Assembly: GCF_018130955.1 (NCBI RefSeq)
Contig: NZ_JAFCJM010000033.1
Location: forward strand, 24,176 to 88,175
Source: Bradyrhizobium liaoningense
GTDB lineage: Bacteria; Pseudomonadota; Alphaproteobacteria; Rhizobiales; Xanthobacteraceae
Direction of reading: 5' to 3'
DNA: 64,000 nucleotides
Both the position numbers and the translations under genes were made by a program. Positions 17,687 through 24,712 of this stretch are shown here, piece by piece (the first letter of the stretch is position 1; each line of letters begins with the position of its first letter). The notes beneath the pieces are model-generated. The model saw only the letters and a program-made list of their open reading frames with translations. It did no database searches and was not told the DNA's origin.

Positions 17687-18553
17687 ATGGGAACCCTGCC
17701 GTCAAAATCATCCATCCAGGTCTTCAACCTGTTCGGGGAGTCCGGCGATCTGCCGGACGTGGTGCACTGCGAGACGATTACGTCCCGCTCGGTGCTGCAC
17801 GACTGGACGTTCGCCGTGCACCGCCACGCCAGGCTGCACCAGGTCCTCCTGGTCGAGCGCGGCGGCGGCGAGGCGACGCTGGACGGGCGGGTTCACACCT
17901 TGAAGCCGATGCAGATCGTCAACGTACCGGTCGGCCACGTCCACGGCTTCCGTTTCATCCCGGGCACGCAGGGCTGGGTGCTGACCATCGCCGCCGAAAT
18001 TTTGGACGAGGTGCTGCTCGCCTCCGAGGGCCTGCGCGCGGTGCTGTCCCAATCCGCCGTGCTGCGCGGGACGCCGCAGATCCGCGCCACCATGAAGCAG
18101 ATCTTTGCCGAGCACGCCGCGCGGAATTTCGGCCGCGCGCATCTCTTGCGCGCGCTGTCGGCCGCCGTGATCGGGCTGGTGGCGCGCTCGCTCGCCGGCG
18201 AGAGCCTTGGTGGCGGGGCCGCCGAATCCGTCCTGTTCCGCCGCTTCGAGGCGCTCCTGGAAGAGCATCACCTGAAACGCTGGAGCGTCGCCGACTACGC
18301 GGACGCGCTCTCGGTCACACCGACGCATCTCAACCGCATCACGCGCGTGGCGACCGGCGACACCGCCTCGCATCTCATCCTCAACCGCCTGATCCGCGAG
18401 GCGCGGCGCAACCTCGTCTACACCAACCTGCCGGTGTCGACGATCGCCTACGCGCTCGGCTTCGAGGATCCCGCCTATTTCAGCCGCGTCTATACGTTGG
18501 CGACGGGCCTGTCCCCCAGTGCGTTTCGCGCCCAGATCCACGGCGGCGAGTGA
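17687..18553 (+). CDS. pobR: AraC-family regulator, PobR-like
   Basis: A 288-residue AraC/XylS regulator. An N-terminal cupin-like effector domain (LHDWTFAVHRHARLHQVLLVERGGGEATLDGR) is followed by the C-terminal double helix-turn-helix (WSVADYADALSVTPTHLNRITR and PVSTIAYALGFEDPAYFSRVY). Divergent orientation next to pobA supports a PobR-type role: activation of pobA by 4-hydroxybenzoate. The start is uncertain. ATG at 17687 has no ribosome site but lies 7 nt after TACAAT, so a leaderless message is possible; ATG at 17651 would add 12 residues. The gene symbol is inferred from context. Confidence 0.75.
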   Translation: MGTLPSKSSIQVFNLFGESGDLPDVVHCETITSRSVLHDWTFAVHRHARLHQVLLVERGGGEATLDGRVHTLKPMQIVNVPVGHVHGFRFIPGTQGWVLTIAAEILDEVLLASEGLRAVLSQSAVLRGTPQIRATMKQIFAEHAARNFGRAHLLRALSAAVIGLVARSLAGESLGGGAAESVLFRRFEALLEEHHLKRWSVADYADALSVTPTHLNRITRVATGDTASHLILNRLIREARRNLVYTNLPVSTIAYALGFEDPAYFSRVYTLATGLSPSAFRAQIHGGE

Positions 18554-18562
18554 CGGCAGCCG

Positions 18563-18727
18563 TTAGGGCAGCGCCGCCGACAGCCTGGCCATTGTGCGAT
18601 CGAGGATCTTGATCTCCTCCGGCGTCAGCACCGCGAGCAGCTTCGCTTCCTGCGCAAGCGCATCTGGCACGATCCGGCGGTAGAGCGCGCGGCCCACAGA
18701 CGTCAGCGATGCGCTCGCGCCGGGCGG
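18563..18727 (-). pseudogene. Remnant of a MarR-family gene (C-terminal end only)
   Basis: Reading from 18709 down to the stop at 18563-18565 gives 48 residues, including SLTSVGRALYRRIVP and LLAVLTPEEIKILDR. These are nearly identical to the last residues of the intact MarR gene at 23545-24030. Nucleotide similarity continues to about 18727 but with a small deletion that breaks the frame, and no N-terminal or DNA-binding part exists. It is therefore a decayed fragment, not a functional gene. It sits between the AraC gene and the actP operon; the intact relative flanks the far side of that operon. Confidence 0.8.
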
Positions 18728-18834
18728 ACGCACTCTCGCATCTGCGGGTCTGCGAATATTTGACAGGGAAGTTGCCCCTGATCGCGCAATCCGCCGGACC
18801 TACTTCGAAAGTATTCCCCGGCATCGACCCGTGC

Positions 18835-18848
18835 TTGATCTGGATCAT
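18835..18848. promoter_or_regulatory. Near-consensus FNR/FixK-type box TTGATCTGGATCAT
   Basis: This differs from the Bradyrhizobium FixK2-type box only in the last base. It lies about 95 bp upstream of the DUF485 start that begins the actP operon. The spacing allows an activating site with a longer leader. Lower confidence than the two perfect boxes in this window. Confidence 0.4.
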
Positions 18849-18936
18849 GGAGCCCGCTTCGCCGGCGACACAATCTAGTCGGGCCTCCATCAGGCAGAGT
18901 GCTGTCTCAACCGGAAGAACTCCAGGGATCATTGAT

Positions 18937-19239
18937 GTGAGCAACCTTGCAAAGATTGAAAGCGATCCGAACTACCAGGAGCTGGTGCGACGACGTTCGT
19001 CGCTGGGCTGGACGCTGTCGCTTGTCATGCTCGTTATCTACTTCGGCTTCATCCTGCTGGTCGCCTACGCACCTAAATTCCTTGGAACGCCGCTGGGGAG
19101 CGGGGTGACCACAATCGGCATTCCGATCGGATTGTCCGTCATCGTGCTCGCCTTCGTGCTGACCGGCATCTACGTGCGCACCGCGAATTCCGCCTACGAC
19201 ACGCTCATCCGCAAGATCCTGGAGGCCAACCGCTCATGA
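18937..19239 (+). CDS. yjcH: DUF485 small inner-membrane protein (YjcH-like)
   Basis: A 100-residue DUF485 protein with two transmembrane helices (LGWTLSLVMLVIYFGFILLVAYA and IGIPIGLSVIVLAFVLTGIYV) flanked by the typical DPNYQELVRRRS and YVRTANSAYDTLIRKI segments. The start is a GTG at 18937 with AGGGA upstream; longer in-frame readings begin in the MarR remnant and are not credible. Its stop overlaps the actP start in an ATGA junction, the arrangement seen in E. coli yjcH-actP. It probably assists or stabilises the symporter; the molecular role is not known. Confidence 0.9.
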   Translation: MSNLAKIESDPNYQELVRRRSSLGWTLSLVMLVIYFGFILLVAYAPKFLGTPLGSGVTTIGIPIGLSVIVLAFVLTGIYVRTANSAYDTLIRKILEANRS

Positions 19240-20927
19240 AAAAGGTTTCCTGGCTATCGGCATTCCTGCTCGCGAGCGTACCCTCCGTCGCGCTCGCCGC
19301 GGGCGCCATCGAGGCCGGCGCCAAGCAGGCGACCAACTGGTCGGCGATTGGCATGTTCGTCGGGTTCGTCGCCCTGACGCTGGCCATCACCTATTGGGCT
19401 GCAAAACGCACCGCATCGGCGGCGGATTTCTACTCGGCCGGCGGCGGCATCACCGGCTTTCAGAACGGACTCGCGATCGCCGGCGACTACATGTCGGCGG
19501 CCTCCTTCCTCGGCATTTCGGGTCTGGTCTACACCTCCGGTTATGATGGCCTGATCTATTCGGTCGGCTGGCTCGTGGGCTGGCCGATCGTCACGTTCCT
19601 GATCGCCGAGCAGCTCCGCAATCTCGGCAAGTTCACCTTTGCCGACGTCACGTCGTTCCGTCTCGGACAAACCGACATCCGCATCCTGGCGGCATGCGGC
19701 TCGCTGGTGACCGTCGCATTCTACCTGATCGCGCAGATGGTCGGAGCCGGCAAGCTGATCCAGCTCCTGTTCGGTCTCGATTACTGGATCGCGGTCGTCC
19801 TGGTCGGCGGGTTGATGATGATCTACGTGACCTTCGGAGGAATGAAGGCCACGACCTGGGTGCAGATCATCAAGGCCGTGTTGCTGCTCTCGGGCGCGAC
19901 GTTCATGGCCGGTGCCGTTCTCTACAAGTTCGGGTTCAGCCCGGAAGCCCTATTCACCAAGGCAACCGAGGTGCATCCCAAGAAGCTCGCGATCATGGAG
20001 CCTGGCAGCCTGATCTCCAATCCGCTGTCCGCGATCTCGCTCGGCCTGGCGCTGATGTTCGGAACGGCGGGCCTGCCGCACATCCTGATGCGCTTCTTCA
20101 CGGTGAAGGACGCCCAGGCCGCGCGCAAGTCGGTGTTCTACGCCACGGGCTTCATCGGCTATTTCTACATCCTGACCTTCATCATTGGCTTCGGCGCGAT
20201 CACGCTGGTCTCCACGGATGCGGCGTTCCTCGACGGCGCCATTCTCGAGAAGACCAAGAGCGGCATCGCGGCGATCAAGGGCGGCTCCAACATGGCGGCC
20301 ATCCATCTCGCGAACGCCGTCGGCGGCAACCTGTTCCTCGGCTTCATCTCGGCCGTCGCCTTTGCCACTATTCTGGCCGTCGTGTCGGGACTGGCGCTCG
20401 CTGGCGCCTCGTCCATCAGTCACGATCTCTACGGCATGGTGATCAAGGGCGGCAATGCGAATGAGCAGGACGAGATCCGCGTCTCGAAGATCGCGACGCT
20501 GGTCCTCGGCGTGCTGGCGATCTTCCTGGGCATCGTGTTCGAGAACCAGAACGTCGCCTTCATGGTCGGGCTTGCCTTCGCCATCGCCGCCTCCTGCAAT
20601 TTCCCCGTGCTGGTGATGTCGATCTTCTGGCGGGGCCTGACGACGCGGGGCGCGCTGATCGGCGGCTTCCTCGGCCTCGTCAGCGCCGTGGTCGGCGTCG
20701 TGCTCTCGCCGGCCGTGTGGGAGGTGACGCTCGGCTACGCAAAGGGCTCGGCACCGATCAAGCTGGACAATCCAGCCCTGTTCTCGATGGCGCTCGCGTT
20801 TGCCGGCATCTGGCTGTTCTCCGTGCTGGATCGCAGCAGGCGCGCCGCTACCGACCGCGAAGGCTTTGATGCACAATATGTCCGAAGCCAGACCGGCATC
20901 GGGGCGGCGGCCGCAACGACGCACTAG
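19236..20927 (+). CDS. actP: Cation/acetate symporter
   Basis: A 563-residue sodium:solute symporter (SSS) family protein of ActP type: N-terminal signal-like helix, then about 13 transmembrane helices. DFYSAGGGITGFQNGLAIAGDYMSAASFLGISG is the characteristic ActP stretch near residues 65-98. It imports acetate and related short-chain acids with a cation. Translation is coupled to the DUF485 gene by a 4-bp overlap. Downstream, after a strong hairpin, come a DUF294 protein and an exonuclease that often accompany actP. Substrate is inferred from family; other monocarboxylates are possible. Confidence 0.9.
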   Translation: MKKVSWLSAFLLASVPSVALAAGAIEAGAKQATNWSAIGMFVGFVALTLAITYWAAKRTASAADFYSAGGGITGFQNGLAIAGDYMSAASFLGISGLVYTSGYDGLIYSVGWLVGWPIVTFLIAEQLRNLGKFTFADVTSFRLGQTDIRILAACGSLVTVAFYLIAQMVGAGKLIQLLFGLDYWIAVVLVGGLMMIYVTFGGMKATTWVQIIKAVLLLSGATFMAGAVLYKFGFSPEALFTKATEVHPKKLAIMEPGSLISNPLSAISLGLALMFGTAGLPHILMRFFTVKDAQAARKSVFYATGFIGYFYILTFIIGFGAITLVSTDAAFLDGAILEKTKSGIAAIKGGSNMAAIHLANAVGGNLFLGFISAVAFATILAVVSGLALAGASSISHDLYGMVIKGGNANEQDEIRVSKIATLVLGVLAIFLGIVFENQNVAFMVGLAFAIAASCNFPVLVMSIFWRGLTTRGALIGGFLGLVSAVVGVVLSPAVWEVTLGYAKGSAPIKLDNPALFSMALAFAGIWLFSVLDRSRRAATDREGFDAQYVRSQTGIGAAAATTH

Positions 20928-20950
20928 GATAGTTTTGCGGAACACGCTTT

Positions 20951-20983
20951 GGCACCGGCCGGGCCCGTGGACCGGCCGGTGCC
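20951..20983 (+). terminator. Strong GC-rich hairpin after actP
   Basis: Perfect 12-bp arms (GGCACCGGCCGG and CCGGCCGGTGCC) enclose a 9-nt loop, starting 23 nt after the actP stop. The following TTCGTTCG is not a true T-run, so it may be a partial terminator or mRNA 3'-end stabiliser that lowers expression of the two downstream genes. Confidence 0.55.
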
Positions 20984-21035
20984 TTCGTTCGTCGCCGTCC
21001 GGTTCTGAACTGTCCCACGTCTTCGGAACGCCGAG

Positions 21036-22838
21036 ATGCCCAAGGCATTCGACATCAGCAACCCGCCGTTCGATCGTCTGACGCCGATCGAGGCCGAGAC
21101 GCTGCGGGCGTCGCTCGATATCGCCTACTTCCGCCCGGGCGAGGCAATCATCGGCAGCGATACTCCGGCGGATGCCCTCTATGTCGTCATCAAGGGCACG
21201 GTCGAGGAGCGGGACGAGGCCGGTCTGCTCGCACTGCTCGGCCCGAAGGATACCTTCGACAGCCGCGCGCTCGTCCACGACCAGAACGGGCATGGATTCA
21301 TCGCCCGCGATGAGACGCTTTGTTACTTGATCCCCAGGAAGACTGCCCTTGACCTGATCAAGGCCAATGCGCGCTTCGCCGCGTTCTTCTACCGCGAAAT
21401 TTCGCAAAAGCTGGATGAGCTTGCAAACGACGAGGAAGCCAGGCGCTACGGCTCGCTGATGAATGCAAAGGTCGGTGAACTCTTTCTGCATGCTCCATCG
21501 TTTGTGGCCGCGAGCGACACGATCGAAGCGGCCGGTCATCAGATGCGCGAGATCGACAGCAATGCACTGTTCGTCCGCGACGGTGAGCGAATTGGCATCG
21601 TGACGGGCATGAACCTGTCCAAAGCGGTGGTGTTGCGGCGCCAGTCCATCCAGGCGCCGGTGCGCGAACTCGCGAATTTCGACATCGTATCGGTGCGGCC
21701 CGACGATTTCGTCTCCTCGGCGCTGTTGCTCATGACGAAACACAACAAGCGGCGCCTCGCGGTTCACGATGGCGAACGGTTTGTCGGCATCCTCGAGGAG
21801 ATCGACCTCCTTGGCTTCCTGGCAGGCAGCGCCCAGGTCATTGCCGGCCGCATCGATCGGGCCTCGAGTCAACAGGATCTGGCGATCGCCGCGCGCCAGA
21901 TCGAAGCGCAGGTGCGGTTGCTGCGGCGGCAAGGCGTCAAGGTGGAGGTGATTGCCGAGATCGTCTCAGACCTCAACCGGCGCCTGATGTCCAGACTATT
22001 CGAAATGGTCGCGCCAGCCGAGCTGCGGACCAGCAGCTGCCTGATCGTGATGGGCAGTGAGGGGCGCGGCGAACAGACCATGCGCACCGACCAGGACAAC
22101 GGTCTTATCCTCGGGAGCCCGGTCGAAAGTGAGATACTGGAGTCGTTCCGGAACGAGTTCTCTGGCGCTCTGGAGAGCTTCGGTTTTCCGCCCTGTCCCG
22201 GCAACATCATGGTGAGCAATCCGGCATGGTCCAGGCCGCTATCCGACTATCTTGCGGATTTCCGCCGCTGGGTCACGATTCCTGAGCCGACCTCGCATAT
22301 GAACGTGGCCATCATTTATGACGCGCAGGCTTTCGCCGGCAGCGCGCATTTGCTTGACAGCGCCAAGACGGCGCTGATCGACCTGATCCGGGGCGAGCAG
22401 GCGTTCCTTGCCCATTTCGCGCGTGCGATCGATGCCTTCGAAACGCCGATCGGTCTCTTCAACAACCTGATCACCTCCGAGGGCACCGGGGACGCGCTCG
22501 ACCTCAAGAAGGGCGGCATATTTCCGGTCGTGCACGGCGTTCGCAGCCTCGCCCTCGAGCATGGCCTGCGCGAGACCTCCACCGACAAGCGGATATCGCG
22601 GCTGTGCGACCTTGGAGTGCTGCGAGCAGACTTTGGCCGCGACCTGAAGCAGGCTTTCCGATTCATGCTGATGCTCCGGGTCGACGGACAGTTGGCGGCG
22701 TCCGCCGGCACGTCGGGCACGCTAGTGAGGCCGGCACAGCTAACCAGCATGGAACGTCATCTGCTGCGCGACGCGCTCCAGGTGGTAAAACAGTTTCGCG
22801 ATATCGTTCGTCATCATTTCAAGCTCGGCATGTTCTAG
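21036..22838 (+). CDS. Cyclic-nucleotide-binding / CBS / DUF294 nucleotidyltransferase-like signalling protein
   Basis: A 600-residue multidomain protein. Residues about 15-130 form a cNMP-binding-like domain (FRPGEAIIGSDTPADALYVVIKG), about 150-270 a CBS pair (FVRDGERIGIVTGMNLSKAVV; RRLAVHDGERFVGILEEIDLL), about 300-440 a DUF294 nucleotidyltransferase-like domain with GSEGRGEQTMRTDQDNGLIL, and about 460-600 the DUF294 C-terminal domain. The G-S-x-G-R-x-E...D-x-D pattern is that of GlnD/GlnE-type nucleotidyltransferases, so it may modify a partner protein in response to nucleotide levels. Association with actP and a DnaQ-like exonuclease is widespread, but the function is not established. Confidence 0.88.
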   Translation: MPKAFDISNPPFDRLTPIEAETLRASLDIAYFRPGEAIIGSDTPADALYVVIKGTVEERDEAGLLALLGPKDTFDSRALVHDQNGHGFIARDETLCYLIPRKTALDLIKANARFAAFFYREISQKLDELANDEEARRYGSLMNAKVGELFLHAPSFVAASDTIEAAGHQMREIDSNALFVRDGERIGIVTGMNLSKAVVLRRQSIQAPVRELANFDIVSVRPDDFVSSALLLMTKHNKRRLAVHDGERFVGILEEIDLLGFLAGSAQVIAGRIDRASSQQDLAIAARQIEAQVRLLRRQGVKVEVIAEIVSDLNRRLMSRLFEMVAPAELRTSSCLIVMGSEGRGEQTMRTDQDNGLILGSPVESEILESFRNEFSGALESFGFPPCPGNIMVSNPAWSRPLSDYLADFRRWVTIPEPTSHMNVAIIYDAQAFAGSAHLLDSAKTALIDLIRGEQAFLAHFARAIDAFETPIGLFNNLITSEGTGDALDLKKGGIFPVVHGVRSLALEHGLRETSTDKRISRLCDLGVLRADFGRDLKQAFRFMLMLRVDGQLAASAGTSGTLVRPAQLTSMERHLLRDALQVVKQFRDIVRHHFKLGMF

Positions 22839-23510
22839 ATGCTGCCTCGTGGGATCAAACGGCTGCTTCACCAGGCGACCCTGAGCGACCAGTCGTACCG
22901 CTTCATGTTCGATCGCCCTCCGGACGACGATCTCGTCGTCATCGACTGCGAGACGACCGGTCTCAACGTGCGGACGGACGACGTCGTCACCATCGCCGCA
23001 ATCAAGATCCGCGGCAACCGGATCCTGACCAGCGAGCATTTCGAGGCGGTCGTTCACCCCGACAGCGAGATGGGGGCGGAGGCCATCAAGATCCACCGCC
23101 TGCGTCAGTCCGACGTCGAGGCGGCGCCGATCGTCTGGAAGGTGATGCCGAGCTTCCTGCGCTTCATCGGCGCGCGTCCCCTGATAGGCTATTATGTCGA
23201 TTTCGACGTCGCCATGCTGAACAAGTACATCCTTCCGCTGGTTGGGATCGAGCTGCCGAACGAGCGCATCGAGATTTCTCGGCTCTATTACGAGCGCAAA
23301 TACGGCGATGCGCCCCCGAACACGTCGATCGACCTCTCGTTCGCCGCCATCCTCAAGGACCTTCGCATTCCGCCACTTGCACAGCACGATGCCTTCGACG
23401 ACGCCTTGATGACCGCAATGATGTTCCTCCAGCTACGCGATATGGGCGAGCGCGATGTGCGGATCGCGCGGCAACGCACCAGCCCTGTGTTCAACCCGAC
23501 CGGCGCATGA
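22839..23510 (+). CDS. DnaQ-like 3'-5' exonuclease (RNase T/Pol III epsilon superfamily)
   Basis: A 223-residue DEDD-family exonuclease. Exo I is VVIDCETTGLN (Asp and Glu ligands), Exo II GYYVDFDVAMLN, and Exo III HDAFDDALMTAMMF with the His/Asp of the DEDDh type. ATG at 22839 directly follows the stop of the DUF294 gene, so translation is coupled. The substrate is unknown; it could be DNA, RNA or a nucleotide signal used with the upstream cNMP/nucleotidyltransferase protein. It is too short and wrongly placed to be the replicative epsilon subunit with certainty. It ends the actP operon. Confidence 0.87.
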   Translation: MLPRGIKRLLHQATLSDQSYRFMFDRPPDDDLVVIDCETTGLNVRTDDVVTIAAIKIRGNRILTSEHFEAVVHPDSEMGAEAIKIHRLRQSDVEAAPIVWKVMPSFLRFIGARPLIGYYVDFDVAMLNKYILPLVGIELPNERIEISRLYYERKYGDAPPNTSIDLSFAAILKDLRIPPLAQHDAFDDALMTAMMFLQLRDMGERDVRIARQRTSPVFNPTGA

Positions 23511-23544
23511 CCGCGGCCCACTCCGCGCCCGAAAGCCATGACAG

Positions 23545-24030
23545 CTACGCAAGCCCTGCCGATAGCTTGCGCATCGCACGATCGAGGATCTTGATCTCCT
23601 CCGGAGTCAAGACCGCGAGCAGCCCCGCCTCCCGCTCAAGCGCATACGGCACGATCTTGCGATAGAGCGCACGGCCTGCCGACGTCAGCGAGACGATCCG
23701 CTCGCGCCGGTCGGCGGGATCATAGGTCCTGCTGACGATGCCGCGCGCCTCGAGGCCCTGCACGGCGCGGCTGACCTGCATCTTGTCGAGCGTGGTGAGC
23801 GGGCCGATCTCCTTGGTCGCGATCTCCGATCGCGCGCCGAGGATCGCGAGCACGCGCCATTCCTGCCGCGTCAGCGCAAAACGCTCGGAATAGACCTCGG
23901 CCACCGCCAGCGACACCTGCTCGGCGAGCCGGGCCAGCCGGTAGGGAAAATAGTGCTGGAGGTCGAGCCCGGCGCCGCCGTCCACCGCTCCTGCCGCCCC
24001 GCTCCGCGCCTGGTTCGAACGTCCCGTCAT
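23545..24030 (-). CDS. MarR-family transcriptional regulator
   Basis: A 161-residue winged-helix regulator. Recognition region: LTRQEWRVLAILGARSEIATKEIGPLTTLDKMQVSRAVQGLEARG, then the wing TYDPADRRERIVSLTSAGRAL. ATG at 24030 was chosen; a TTG at 24051 is an alternative. It is divergent from the VOC/monooxygenase genes with a 115-bp intergenic region containing candidate operators, so it probably represses them until an aromatic ligand binds. A truncated relative lies at 18563-18727. Confidence 0.88.
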   Translation of the reverse strand: MTGRSNQARSGAAGAVDGGAGLDLQHYFPYRLARLAEQVSLAVAEVYSERFALTRQEWRVLAILGARSEIATKEIGPLTTLDKMQVSRAVQGLEARGIVSRTYDPADRRERIVSLTSAGRALYRKIVPYALEREAGLLAVLTPEEIKILDRAMRKLSAGLA

Positions 24031-24068
24031 GTGCGCGCCCAAGCCTCGCAAAGATTCTTCCGGAACGA

Positions 24069-24082
24069 TTGATCCGGATCAA
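24069..24082. promoter_or_regulatory. Perfect FNR/FixK-type box TTGATCCGGATCAA
   Basis: Exact TTGAT-N4-ATCAA palindrome 70 bp (centre) upstream of the VOC gene ATG. A class II start would fall near 24117, giving a leader of about 29 nt. It also contains the inner inverted repeat CCGGAT-CAA-ATCCGG (24074-24088) with the following bases. Regulation by an FNR/FixK protein is inferred. Confidence 0.6.
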
Positions 24083-24098
24083 ATCCGGCAAATCGTAA

Positions 24099-24122
24099 CA
24101 TTTGATACTATTTTCGCAAATG
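24099..24122. promoter_or_regulatory. Candidate MarR operator
   Basis: CATTTG (24099-24104) and CAAATG (24117-24122) form a perfect inverted repeat 18 bp apart, two helical turns less a few bases, in an AT-rich stretch just before the VOC gene. Its place over the expected start of transcription suits a repressor site for the divergent MarR protein. Confidence 0.4.
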
Positions 24123-24145
24123 GAAACGAGGGAGCCCGAAACGCC

Positions 24146-24688
24146 ATGAAGATCGAGAAAATCCACCACGTCGCCTATCGCTGCGTCGACGCCAAGGCCA
24201 CCGTCGATTTCTACAAGAAGGTCTTGAACATGGACCTGCTCGGCGCCATCGCCGAGGACAAGGTGCCCTCGACGAAGGCGCCGGATCCCTACATGCACAT
24301 CTTCCTCGACGCCGGCAACGGCAACATCCTCGCCTTCTTCGAGCTGCCGAACTCGCCGCCGATGGGGCGTGATCCCAATACGCCTGACTGGACCCAGCAC
24401 ATTGCCTTCCAGGTCAAGGACCTCGCCGAGCTCGAGCAGGCCAAGGCCCGCGCGGAAGCCGCCGGCCTCGACGTCGTCGGCGTCACCGACCACACCATCT
24501 TCAAGTCGATCTACTTCCGCGATCCGAGCGGCCATCGCCTGGAGATCGCGGCCTGGACCGCCACGCCCGAGCAGATCGACCGCATGAAATCGGTCGCGCA
24601 TGAGATGGTCGAGGAATGGTCGCGCACCAAGCGGCCGCCGCGCCACACCGCGTGGATGCACGAAAGGGAATTTGCGGACGCACGCTGA
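24146..24688 (+). CDS. VOC-family (glyoxalase/extradiol dioxygenase fold) protein
   Basis: A 180-residue vicinal-oxygen-chelate protein with two beta-alpha-beta-beta-beta modules. IEKIHHVAYRCVDAKATVDFYKKVLNMDLL opens the fold and carries a metal-ligand His; WTQHIAFQVKD and YFRDPSGHRLEIAAW supply the second His and the Glu. This fits a metal-dependent ring-cleavage dioxygenase or isomerase. ATG at 24146 has GGGAG upstream. It is 24 bp before a class A flavin monooxygenase, so the two may hydroxylate and then open an aromatic ring. The exact reaction is not known. Confidence 0.85.
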   Translation: MKIEKIHHVAYRCVDAKATVDFYKKVLNMDLLGAIAEDKVPSTKAPDPYMHIFLDAGNGNILAFFELPNSPPMGRDPNTPDWTQHIAFQVKDLAELEQAKARAEAAGLDVVGVTDHTIFKSIYFRDPSGHRLEIAAWTATPEQIDRMKSVAHEMVEEWSRTKRPPRHTAWMHEREFADAR

Positions 24689-24712
24689 ACTCACGGCGGG
24701 GAAACGGACACG

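Noticed and set aside
19950..21932. 660-codon open frame on the minus strand
   Set aside because: Opposite actP and the DUF294 gene and crossing the hairpin between them; a real gene would not share that structure.
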